Positions 34,416 to 41,722 of a stretch of 64,000 nt of DNA are shown piece by piece. The notes beneath the pieces were generated by a model. It saw only the letters and a list, made by a program, of their open reading frames with translations. It did no database searches and was not told where the DNA came from. Both the position numbers and the translations under genes were made by a program. Source of the stretch: Anaerocolumna sp. MB42-C2 (lineage in GTDB: Bacteria; Bacillota; Clostridia; Lachnospirales; Lachnospiraceae); contig NZ_CP133190.1 of NCBI RefSeq assembly GCF_030913705.1, positions 1,550,001 through 1,614,000 of the forward strand, in the 5' to 3' direction. Numbering within the stretch: the stretch's first letter is position 1; each line of letters begins with the position of its first letter.

Positions 34416-36407
34416 TTAATCTTTTTTATAGAACATAGTTTCATATCCATCAGCACGAAGTAACAACCCGCTAATCCACGGTGGTGTCCTGCCCATTTGT
34501 TTACATATGGTATCAACAGAAGTTCCCATGCTGCATTCAAGAATCAGTTCATCATGAACATGACCACAGATAAAGCAGTGACTCAGTGTTTGCATTGCAA
34601 ACATAAGAATATCCCGACTGATTGCCTGCACGATATTTTCCACGAACTTAGGTCCATAGCTTTCGATACGTTCCCATTTCTTTGTGCCACCGATACCTTC
34701 GTAATTTACAGACTCACCACCAAACTGATTCTCTCCGATGCGAGGTTTCACATAAGCAAGTCTTCTCCTTGATGGCAGCTGAATAAAGAGCATTCCACTT
34801 TTACAAATAAAATAGATCCCGTGGCACTCTATTGTTGCTTTCTGTTTAATAGCAGTTTTAACAGCACGGTCAACATCCCACCAGAACTGCACAATATTTG
34901 GATTTGCCTTTCTCCAGGCATCCACAAGCGGCTGCAATTCTTCTTCCTTAAGCCCCATATCCAAGGCACCCATTGCTGTTAATGCACCAACCGAGCCACC
35001 GTATCCCAGTGCCAATTCAGCTATTTTCCCTTTTTGTCTGAGACTACTGTTCAATCCGTGCTTTTCTACAGGTACACCAAACATAGCTGATGCAGATGCA
35101 CAATAGATATCACCATTATTCTTAAAGACATCGCTTCGCCAGGACTCATCTGCAAGAAATGATAACACTCTTGCCTCGATCGCCGAAAAGTCTGCTACCA
35201 CAAACTTATATCCTTGTCTTGGCACAAAGGCAGTACGGATAAGTTGTGATAAAGTGTCTGGAATATCGTCATATAAAAGTTCCAGTGCCTTATAATTTCC
35301 GTTTCTCACAAGACCACGAGCCTGTTCCAAGTCCGGCATATGATTTTGTGGTAGGTTCTGCAATTGAATCATCCTGCCAGCCCATCTTCCACTGCGGTTG
35401 GCACCATAAAACTGAAACATCCCTCTCGCTCTGCCATCTGCACATACTGCGTTCTGCATTGCTTGGTATTTCTTTACCGATGATTTGGCAAGCTGCTGAC
35501 GGAGAGATAGCACCGTTCTTAGTGGTTCAGTAGTTGCCTTTAATAATTCTGCCACTGCCTTTTTACCTAAGGTATCTGTTTCCAATCCATTATCAGAAAG
35601 CCACTGTTTCATCTGCTGCACAGAGTTAGGATTATCAAGCTGTGTCAGTTCCTTAATTGCGTTATTAAGTTCTGTTTTTGAGCGAGCATCCATATCAATA
35701 GCCTGTTCTACTACAGTCATATCAAGTTCAATACCACGGTCATTGATCTCCTGGTCAAGATGATATTCATCCCATATAAAATCGGGGACAGGGAACTTGG
35801 AGAGTTTTTTCTGTATGGACATTTCCACTTCAACATCCCGCTTATTGTAGAAAACAAAAGTATCCCACTTAGCTTTATCATGATGTGGCAGATTACGATT
35901 ACGTCCACCATTCGTCTTAGTTGGTTTACAAGGAACACAGAAATATCGGATAAGGTCTTTGCCTTCTTTCAACTTCTGTTCTTCTAGTCCCAGTACAGCA
36001 CCTGCTCCTGCCAGTGATAACGGCAGTCCCATATAGGCAGACCATATCATGGAGCATTTCCACGAAGACGGGTCTAGGAATTTTTCTACCATATCTTCCT
36101 CTATACTGTAACTGCAAAAATGTTCAGGGTAATTTCTACGAAGCCATGCAGATAGGCAGATACGCTCAAAGGATGAATTAAATGCCCACTTGGTCACAGT
36201 ATCATCTGTCAGGGCCGCAATAATCTCCATTGGAAGTTTCTCACCATCGACAAGGTCTACCACCTGCACTTCACCGCCGTTTACCGCGTAGCCAAATAGC
36301 AGAATTTCAAAGTTCTCGGACTCAGCATATTTATATACACCGCATTTACTCAGATCGATATCACTGTATGTTTCAATATCAATTGAGAGCGTTTTTATTT
36401 CACTCAA
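34416..36407 (-). CDS. Family A DNA polymerase (phage PolA)
   Basis: A 663-residue protein. A TTG start 8 nt after GGAGG is preferred because the upstream ATG codons contain the ribosome site. The exonuclease begins LSIDIETYSD. Polymerase motif A is VVADFSAIEARVLSF, motif B RQKGKIAELALGYGGSVGAL, motif C CGHVHDELILE. It replicates phage DNA, probably with the DUF2815 protein and primase-helicase of this cluster. Confidence 0.95.
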   Translation of the reverse strand: MSEIKTLSIDIETYSDIDLSKCGVYKYAESENFEILLFGYAVNGGEVQVVDLVDGEKLPMEIIAALTDDTVTKWAFNSSFERICLSAWLRRNYPEHFCSYSIEEDMVEKFLDPSSWKCSMIWSAYMGLPLSLAGAGAVLGLEEQKLKEGKDLIRYFCVPCKPTKTNGGRNRNLPHHDKAKWDTFVFYNKRDVEVEMSIQKKLSKFPVPDFIWDEYHLDQEINDRGIELDMTVVEQAIDMDARSKTELNNAIKELTQLDNPNSVQQMKQWLSDNGLETDTLGKKAVAELLKATTEPLRTVLSLRQQLAKSSVKKYQAMQNAVCADGRARGMFQFYGANRSGRWAGRMIQLQNLPQNHMPDLEQARGLVRNGNYKALELLYDDIPDTLSQLIRTAFVPRQGYKFVVADFSAIEARVLSFLADESWRSDVFKNNGDIYCASASAMFGVPVEKHGLNSSLRQKGKIAELALGYGGSVGALTAMGALDMGLKEEELQPLVDAWRKANPNIVQFWWDVDRAVKTAIKQKATIECHGIYFICKSGMLFIQLPSRRRLAYVKPRIGENQFGGESVNYEGIGGTKKWERIESYGPKFVENIVQAISRDILMFAMQTLSHCFICGHVHDELILECSMGTSVDTICKQMGRTPPWISGLLLRADGYETMFYKKD

Positions 36408-36469
36408 GAATTTCCCTCCTTCCATAACAAACAAGGCGGCAAAGATTACTCCTGCCGCCCGCTCGTGAT

Positions 36470-36610
36470 TTACTGCTGATTAAGCTGTTCTTTTTTCTTC
36501 TTGCGTTCGGAGCGAATGTCATCACGAATCAGTGTGAAGAACATATAAGCACTGCCACCCATATTGATACTGAAGAATGTAACTAAAATAATTACCAAAA
36601 TTGTATTCAT
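36470..36610 (-). CDS. Small single-pass membrane protein (DUF3789-like)
   Basis: A 46-residue protein, MNTILVIILVTFFSINMGGSA then YMFFTLIRDDIRSERKKKKEQL. It has one transmembrane helix followed by a basic cytoplasmic tail, with ribosome site GAGGTAAAGG. It resembles small DUF3789-type phage membrane proteins. Its function is unknown. Confidence 0.7.
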   Translation of the reverse strand: MNTILVIILVTFFSINMGGSAYMFFTLIRDDIRSERKKKKEQLNQQ

Positions 36611-36652
36611 ATCCTTTACCTCGTTTTCTTAGATTATCGTGAACATAGAGGC

Positions 36653-36670
36653 TGGCTCAAATATGAGCCA
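36653..36670. repeat. Hairpin between DUF2815 and the membrane protein
   Basis: TGGCTCA and TGAGCCA form a 7-bp stem with a 4-nt AATA loop. No T-tract follows on the minus strand, so it is more likely an mRNA processing or stability structure than a terminator. Confidence 0.5.
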
Positions 36671-36708
36671 ATCTCCACGGCCACTTGATTGACATTGTTA
36701 CATTGCGA

Positions 36709-37275
36709 TTAAGACAGGAAATCGTTCTCGTCTTCGGTTTCAAAATCATCCTCCGCACGGGATTTGCCACCTAGAGGTTCACCATCCTTGATTTTCTGAA
36801 GGTTATTGAGGCCACAGGCAATACCCTTGTTGCCGTTGGAATTAAAAGCATAGAAGTTAATGCTTGCACGTCCGTAAACACCAGAGTAAACCTCAGAGCG
36901 GTCAATGATAGGTTGGCGGTCTGCATCCACAATGCCAGGAGCTGCTGCACTGTTGGCATTGATAAAATAGCAATCAGCATATGCCTCATCATCTGGTCTT
37001 TCGGTATCGCCGTCACGAAGAGGTGTTTTAAGTACAGAAAGTGCAGGAACTGTTCTGCCATTGCCCTTCAGCTTGCTTTCGCCCTCCTTGTATGCGGCCT
37101 CAATTGCAGCCTGGATTTTTGCTACCGTTTTGGCATCAGACTTTGGAATGATAAGAGATACGCTGTACTTTGGAGTGCCACCATTAATAGACTTTGGCTC
37201 ATGAACATTTGCATAACTCCAGCGAGTATCTGGACCTGTGATTACCTTCATAGGGTTGTTAACTTTGTTTGACAT
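36709..37275 (-). CDS. DUF2815 single-stranded DNA-binding-like protein
   Basis: A 188-residue protein with GPDTRWSYANVHEPKSINGGTPKYSVSLIIPK, then YADCYFINANS, SGVYGRASINFYAFNSNGNKGIACGLNNLQKI. This DUF2815 pattern is an OB-fold like T7 gp2.5. The C terminus is very acidic (DDFETEDENDFLS), as in many single-stranded DNA-binding proteins. The order DUF2800-DUF2815-PolA is conserved in this phage type. Confidence 0.85.
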   Translation of the reverse strand: MSNKVNNPMKVITGPDTRWSYANVHEPKSINGGTPKYSVSLIIPKSDAKTVAKIQAAIEAAYKEGESKLKGNGRTVPALSVLKTPLRDGDTERPDDEAYADCYFINANSAAAPGIVDADRQPIIDRSEVYSGVYGRASINFYAFNSNGNKGIACGLNNLQKIKDGEPLGGKSRAEDDFETEDENDFLS

Positions 37276-37289
37276 AATATTGTCCTCCT

Positions 37290-38429
37290 TTAATTTTCAC
37301 TAAAATCTTCAGCTGCTAATGCAGCATTGCTGTTATTGATAGCCGGACGCTTATCACTCTCCGGTACGAGTGTTGGTTTACCCTGTGGCTTATAAGTAAA
37401 GTTGCCAAGGATTTCATCAAATTTCTTTTTGCCAAGTTCTGATACCATTGCCGTGATGCCAAGCAGTTTCTGTTCATATGGATCAAAACCTGCTGCAGTA
37501 ACGGCATCTGCCACAGCGGATTCATCCGTGTATTTTCTGTTGGAACGACCCTCGACAACCTTGAATCCGTGATAATCGGTACCACTAAGAGCCTGCTGAA
37601 GAGCATATTCCTTGATGTCATTCACCCAGGAAATCAGTTCATCCACCTTTGGTAGAATTGCTGCAATCTCATCAGTTTCCAATGTTGCAGGCATCTCAAA
37701 ATCATAACGGGCAAGTTCCAGATTGTACTCAGCACGTTTACGGCATACCGCCTTTGCCTGACAGAACTGACAGTGTTCTCCTGCTTTATATTCGCCTTCT
37801 CCTGCATAAGCAAGTTTCGCTGTAGGTGCAAGGATGTTTTCTGCCCAGGAATATAGATCATCCTTTGACATAGTGAACATACTGACATTTTCTTTACGTG
37901 GCTGATAGATTGTCATGCATACAGCATTGATATCATAAATCCCATCAAAGAGTTCCAATGCACCTATGGCATAACATTGCATCTGCGTGTTCTCCATAGC
38001 CGATACAAGAACACCTTGACCATGCTTATAATCGATGACATACAGTGTACCGTCTGCAATAATTACGCAGTCCCCAGTACCAAACCCATTCTCCACAAAC
38101 CTTGAAAAATCTAGTTTCTGTTCAATCAGAACAATAGGATCTTTACAGATTTGTCTTACCGCCTCCAGCAGTTCCAGAACATAGCCTGCATAATCTTCCG
38201 CACACTGTTCCATCTCTGCATCATAATAAGTAAGGTTGCCTGTGGGGTCTTTGGTTTTTATGCCCAATGCTTTTTCTAATTTGTACTGACAAAGGCTGTG
38301 AGCATCCGTACCTTGCTGTGCATATTCGCTACCCTTGTCCTCATAGCTTTCACTAAGCCTTGCTGAGGGTGGGCACTCCAGCCACCTGTGACTGGAGGAT
38401 GCAGAAAGTAATGCGTGTTTGTGGCTCAT
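37290..38429 (-). CDS. DUF2800 PD-(D/E)XK nuclease (RecB/Cas4-like)
   Basis: A 379-residue protein. SSSHRWLECPPSARLSE opens it; GTGDCVIIADGTLYVIDYKHGQGVLV (about 118-143) carries the nuclease D and D.K. The cysteines near CQFCQAKAVCRKRAEY, with the N-terminal Cys, could hold an iron-sulfur cluster as in Cas4/AddB-like nucleases. It probably acts as a recombination exonuclease. It overlaps its upstream neighbour by 4 nt. Confidence 0.88.
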   Translation of the reverse strand: MSHKHALLSASSSHRWLECPPSARLSESYEDKGSEYAQQGTDAHSLCQYKLEKALGIKTKDPTGNLTYYDAEMEQCAEDYAGYVLELLEAVRQICKDPIVLIEQKLDFSRFVENGFGTGDCVIIADGTLYVIDYKHGQGVLVSAMENTQMQCYAIGALELFDGIYDINAVCMTIYQPRKENVSMFTMSKDDLYSWAENILAPTAKLAYAGEGEYKAGEHCQFCQAKAVCRKRAEYNLELARYDFEMPATLETDEIAAILPKVDELISWVNDIKEYALQQALSGTDYHGFKVVEGRSNRKYTDESAVADAVTAAGFDPYEQKLLGITAMVSELGKKKFDEILGNFTYKPQGKPTLVPESDKRPAINNSNAALAAEDFSEN

Positions 38430-38779
38430 CCAATTGCCTCCGCATCCGCAAGCAGTGCCGGATATTCTGCTGGGTCAATCTCAGACAACTTGTCTGCACC
38501 ATGCTTATTTAAAAGTGCTTTAACCTCTGCCGTATAACCGTTACGGGATTTCTCAGCAAGAACTGCACGAACATCCGTTAGGGATAGGATTTTCTCCTGT
38601 TTTGGAGTTTCCTTTGGCTTTTCTTCCTTTTTAACAGCTGTCTTTTTTATATGCTGCTTTTCCGTATGTTCCTCTGATGCAGAAAATATCGCAGTCAGCG
38701 ATTCTGAAATACCAATAAGAATTTCACCACAGTGTTTCAGTTCAGCAATTTCTGCTGCCAGTTCGCTCATCTTACTCAT
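38426..38779 (-). CDS. Small coiled-coil protein of the recombination operon
   Basis: A 117-residue protein with an N-terminal helix (MSKMSELAAEIAELKHCGEIL), a Lys/Glu-rich linker and a C-terminal helical module (LTDVRAVLAEKSRNGYTAEVKALLNKHGADKLSEIDP) also seen in other Clostridial phages. The C-terminal part could be a small nucleic-acid- or partner-binding domain. It is translationally coupled to the flanking genes. Function unknown. Confidence 0.65.
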   Translation of the reverse strand: MSKMSELAAEIAELKHCGEILIGISESLTAIFSASEEHTEKQHIKKTAVKKEEKPKETPKQEKILSLTDVRAVLAEKSRNGYTAEVKALLNKHGADKLSEIDPAEYPALLADAEAIG

Positions 38780-38982
38780 GAAACGTTGCCTCCTTCCTCG
38801 ACTTCTTTTACATCCACGGATGCAACCGACTGTCCCGGTGCAAGAAGATATACCTGGGTGAAATCTCCAAAAAGGAACTTCACAATTCTCGAAGGCAATC
38901 TCATATCTGCACCTCTTAAAACAGTGGCTTTCTTTCCGCTAGGATCAGTGACATTAATAATGATTTTGTGTTTCAATGCCAT
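38776..38982 (-). CDS. Small conserved phage protein, first gene after bipartite element copy 3
   Basis: A 68-residue beta-type protein starting MALKHKIIINVTDPSGKKATV, with RBS GAGGTGGTG. It has no recognised motif. It is the first gene of the recombination/replication operon that runs to the polymerase, and its leader holds copy 3 of the repeated element. Confidence 0.65.
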   Translation of the reverse strand: MALKHKIIINVTDPSGKKATVLRGADMRLPSRIVKFLFGDFTQVYLLAPGQSVASVDVKEVEEGGNVS

Positions 38983-38999
38983 ATCACCACCTCGCTTTC

Positions 39000-39057
39000 T
39001 GTAAGGTCATCTCCCTTACAAGTCACAGTCAAAGAAAACAGTCGGTTTATTAGCCCC
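39000..39057 (-). promoter_or_regulatory. Bipartite element copy 3, with 7-bp hairpin
   Basis: GGGGCTAA (39050-39057), exactly 19 nt, GACTGTGACTT (39020-39030), then TGTAAGG/CCTTACA (stem 39014-39020 with 39000-39006). The hairpin arms differ in sequence from copies 1 and 2 but keep pairing. It lies 37 nt before the next start codon. Confidence 0.65.
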
Positions 39058-39068
39058 TTGGAAATTTT

Positions 39069-39626
39069 TTAGAAATTCTTTTTGATAATTTCTAAGATAC
39101 GTTTTTTATGGTTGTAAACAGTTGGTACGCTCATACCAAGGATTGCTGCAGTCTCTGTTAATGAGCATTCTTCTATAAAGAGAAGCTTGTATACTTCCTG
39201 CTGTCGGTCAGTCATGGTATCTACTAGTTCATGCAAATGCTCTACTTCTGACGATACATCATCTCCATTTGAAACAGATGTATCTTCTAAGAAATTCTGC
39301 TTGTCCGCTGAATCATCATCAGAATCTGCATAATAATCTAATGACAGATTCCAGCCAGTAGAGTACTTTTCACCTGGATGTTCTTCTTCCCAGTCCTTTC
39401 TTGCAGCTTTTTCATCTGCTGTCATAGGTGGATGTCCATTCTTACAGTTGTAATAAACCTCACTGTCATCCAATGAATGAAGTGTAGATATCCAAGCTTC
39501 GGTTATTTCATTTTCTCCTGGTCGAATAATAATGTTGTCTTGACGATAGCCTCCATTACCATCTGGTACACTGATTGGGTATCTATATACCCCACGTTCT
39601 TCTTTTCTTGTTTTACGAATTTTCAT
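39069..39626 (-). CDS. Sigma-70-like phage regulator
   Basis: A 185-residue protein starting MKIRKTRKEERGVYRYPISV. The N-terminal about 110 residues are an unassigned domain with GSTG-like and acidic stretches; the C-terminal 65 (LVDTMTDRQQEVYKLLFIEECSLTETAAILGMSVPTVYNHKKRI) form a sigma region 4-type helix-turn-helix. It is the most upstream gene of the early operon, so it may direct expression of the genes below it, conceivably through the bipartite elements. Confidence 0.8.
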   Translation of the reverse strand: MKIRKTRKEERGVYRYPISVPDGNGGYRQDNIIIRPGENEITEAWISTLHSLDDSEVYYNCKNGHPPMTADEKAARKDWEEEHPGEKYSTGWNLSLDYYADSDDDSADKQNFLEDTSVSNGDDVSSEVEHLHELVDTMTDRQQEVYKLLFIEECSLTETAAILGMSVPTVYNHKKRILEIIKKNF

Positions 39627-39692
39627 AAAAATTCCTTGCCTTTCTGCCTGGTACTCGCATAGGGGCAAGGAAACAAATAAGGTATGTGCTTT

Positions 39693-39820
39693 TGAAGTAC
39701 ACCAATTGAAAAGGCCTGATTAGGGCATAGGAAAATTAGGGTACTTCATATTGCACCCATCACTGCTTTCACAGTGACGGTTTCAATATTTGTATCCCAG
39801 CCCCTATAGCTAATCAGGCC
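39693..39820 (-). ncRNA. Candidate structured RNA with pseudoknot topology
   Basis: Stem A pairs 39810-39820 with 39713-39723 (11 bp) and is extended by ATAGG/CCTAT (39803-39807 with 39727-39731). Stem B pairs 39741-39748 with 39693-39700 (8 bp). An internal hairpin TCACTG/CAGTGA (39772-39777 with 39760-39765) extends through a G-U pair only if read on the minus strand. The A-B-A'-B' order is a pseudoknot. The element ends 67 nt before the sigma-like gene, so it could be its leader or a separate RNA. Confidence 0.55.
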
Positions 39821-39849
39821 TGTGATATTATTTATTCAGCCTATTAAGG

Positions 39850-39879
39850 TTGACTGCTCACCTTATAAAAAATGATAAA
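39850..39879 (+). promoter_or_regulatory. Weak candidate promoter for the non-coding block
   Basis: TTGACT (39850-39855) followed after 17-18 nt by TGATAAA (39873-39879). The -35 match is good and the -10 poor. It would start a plus-strand transcript near the first hairpin of the block. Confidence 0.3.
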
Positions 39880-39884
39880 TGCTC

Positions 39885-40340
39885 ACATATTCCATACCAA
39901 AAAGAAGAAGTTGTCTTTAAGGTGGAATACAATTCGTTCGAAAACTTCCGGACTATAAGCGTGAAACCCGCATAACATATCCTAAAATCTATCTTCTGAG
40001 TTACTGGCAGGTGCCAGATTGCGCAACAAATGAAAATGAAGGCTGCGTTATTACAGAAGCCATTCAATGCGGCAATGACACTTGCATGAGACCACTGAAC
40101 GTTTTTCATTGTCACTTCATAGAAATTTTTGATCTCTATGTCAAAAGTGAATTTCCAAGGAAACTTATAATTAGATTTTATCTGATATGCTGAACCGTCT
40201 ACATGAAACGTGATATTTCAGTTCAATTTATCCATTAGCTTGTCACCCTTTTAAGCACTTTTTCATTTTACTATTCAACTAATAATAAGAAAATACACCT
40301 AAAAAAGCCCATTACTGATAACGTTATAGTAATGGGTTTT
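39885..40340 (+). ncRNA. Candidate large structured non-coding RNA
   Basis: About 460 nt with no convincing gene but a series of strong local stems: TATTCCA/TGGAATA (39888-39894 with 39923-39929), CTGGC/GCCAG (40004-40017), TCACTTCATAGA with TCTATG and AAGTGA (40112-40150), and TGAAC-TGAAA/TTTCA-GTTCA (40191-40225). It ends in an intrinsic terminator. This is the look of large ornate phage RNAs such as ROOL or GOLLD, but identity is not shown. The strand is uncertain. An 85-codon minus-strand frame across it was judged not to be a gene. Confidence 0.45.
40308..40340. terminator. Terminator after the non-coding block
   Basis: CCCATTACT/AGTAATGGG (40308-40316 with 40328-40336, 11-nt loop) is followed by TTTTATATT on the plus strand and preceded by AAAAAAG, so it could work in both directions. 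Confidence 0.8.
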
Positions 40341-40343
40341 ATA

Positions 40344-40372
40344 TTGTATTCTCTTTATTTTTAGTATATAAT
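40344..40372 (+). promoter_or_regulatory. Sigma-A promoter of the plus-strand gene
   Basis: TTGTAT (40344-40349), 17 nt, TATAAT (40367-40372). It follows the terminator at 40308 directly and drives the gene starting at 40479. Confidence 0.8.
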
Positions 40373-40478
40373 AATATAAAAAGTAAATGTTAATATTCCA
40401 CAAATCCACTTCATAATGAACACTGTCATTTTTGAGATATTTTTTTTATCATTTTTTTCCAAGAGAGGTGTAATAAGA

Positions 40479-41666
40479 ATGAAAAATAATTTAGATTTTT
40501 TTCTTAATAATCTATTTGAATATGAGAACTGCACTTGCGTGTGCCAAAAAGAGACAGTCTACACAACGCCAGGGCAACCACCACATTATAACTTAAAGCT
40601 GTTTTCCGTTCCGGAGGAGGTAATCCATTTTTCGTATGCACCACAGAAAGGGTTGAATCAGTCAGGAAACGCTGGTGGCGTTATTTCGGAGAATATACTG
40701 GGGCAGCTTTTAGCCGTACCAATCGGAGATGTGGATGCAATTATCGCATTCTTTGAAAAATATGGTTTTCTTTTTCCTATCAGCAGTGAACAATATGAAG
40801 CCATTGATGATAATGCTCTGCTTGAAATCGTAAATCGTATCAAAGCAACTGTAATGCTAATGAGTACGATTGCTGGGAAAAGAGATTATAAGAAAATGCT
40901 AATCTGCGCTACTTACTTATTATTCACCGAGCCCGTCCATTTGACAATGTCCACAGGGGAGTATGACTCAAATAATCATTTATTTACTAAACTCATTCGA
41001 GAATACAACATCATGCCTGACACAAACAGAAACCAAGAATTATATGACAATGAATGCATTGCTATTAAAGATACTATCGTCAACGGCTATAATAAGGTAT
41101 ACATTGATGAATTAGCAGGAATGGTCATGAGTGATGGGATAAGCGGATTAACAGGAAGTAGAGACTGGCATTTTAAAAACCTCTTTGCCTTATACACAAA
41201 TTATCCTAGTTCTGATGATAAGCTGCGTACAATTATAGATTTTTACTACCACTACGAAACAAAAGTAGGAGTATTCAAAGATGTCGAGGTTAATCGAATA
41301 TTATATCATACAGAACCAAAACGAGATAAATTTACGGATACAATGAAAGATTCTCTGTTGAAGATAGCAGAAATTGTTATAAGTGAAGAAATTAATGCAA
41401 ACCTAAAAGGAATCTCCCCTCAGTTTAGTGCAAAAACCTTAGCTCCGTCATGGAAACTCAACAGTTTGCTTGAAGCACTTTATTTTTCAATCTTCTATAT
41501 GAAGCCGGGAGTAGAACTTTACAAGGAATGTGAAAACCCGAATTGTCAGCATCAGAAGTATTTTCTGATAAATGCCACTGTTACAAACAAAAAATATTGT
41601 TGCCCAGCTTGTGCAAATGCGGCAGCACAACGCAGAAGCCGTCAACGCAAACTTGCTAACAAATAA
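40479..41666 (+). CDS. Unknown protein with C-terminal CGNR-like zinc finger
   Basis: A 395-residue protein starting MKNNLDFFLNNLFEYENCTCV behind GAGAGGTG. Most of it is a helical domain without recognised motifs. The end has C-x4-C (CENPNC), then CCPAC and a basic tail (QRRSRQRKLANK), similar in layout to CGNR-type zinc fingers of DNA-binding regulators. It stands alone on the plus strand between the phage early region and the restriction operon, with its own promoter and a shared terminator with the convergent nuclease gene. It is a candidate for prophage regulation or defence. Function unknown. Confidence 0.75.
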   Translation: MKNNLDFFLNNLFEYENCTCVCQKETVYTTPGQPPHYNLKLFSVPEEVIHFSYAPQKGLNQSGNAGGVISENILGQLLAVPIGDVDAIIAFFEKYGFLFPISSEQYEAIDDNALLEIVNRIKATVMLMSTIAGKRDYKKMLICATYLLFTEPVHLTMSTGEYDSNNHLFTKLIREYNIMPDTNRNQELYDNECIAIKDTIVNGYNKVYIDELAGMVMSDGISGLTGSRDWHFKNLFALYTNYPSSDDKLRTIIDFYYHYETKVGVFKDVEVNRILYHTEPKRDKFTDTMKDSLLKIAEIVISEEINANLKGISPQFSAKTLAPSWKLNSLLEALYFSIFYMKPGVELYKECENPNCQHQKYFLINATVTNKKYCCPACANAAAQRRSRQRKLANK

Positions 41667-41673
41667 AAAAAGA

Positions 41674-41710
41674 CCTCCGCTTAATAGCAATCAACTGCTA
41701 TAAGCGGAGG
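41674..41710. terminator. Bidirectional terminator between convergent genes
   Basis: CCTCCGCTTA/TAAGCGGAGG (41674-41683 with 41701-41710) plus the inner stem TAGCA/TGCTA. It is flanked by A-run and T-run on opposite sides, so it serves the plus-strand gene and the minus-strand restriction operon. Confidence 0.85.
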
Positions 41711-41722
41711 CCTTTATATTTG

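Noticed and set aside
34416..36434. Polymerase start at the first ATG (36434)
   Set aside because: The ribosome site GGAGG lies inside that extension; the TTG 8 nt after it is better placed.
39858..40115. Minus-strand 85-codon open frame in the non-coding block
   Set aside because: No ribosome site, odd composition, and it runs through several strong hairpins; better explained as structured RNA or control DNA.
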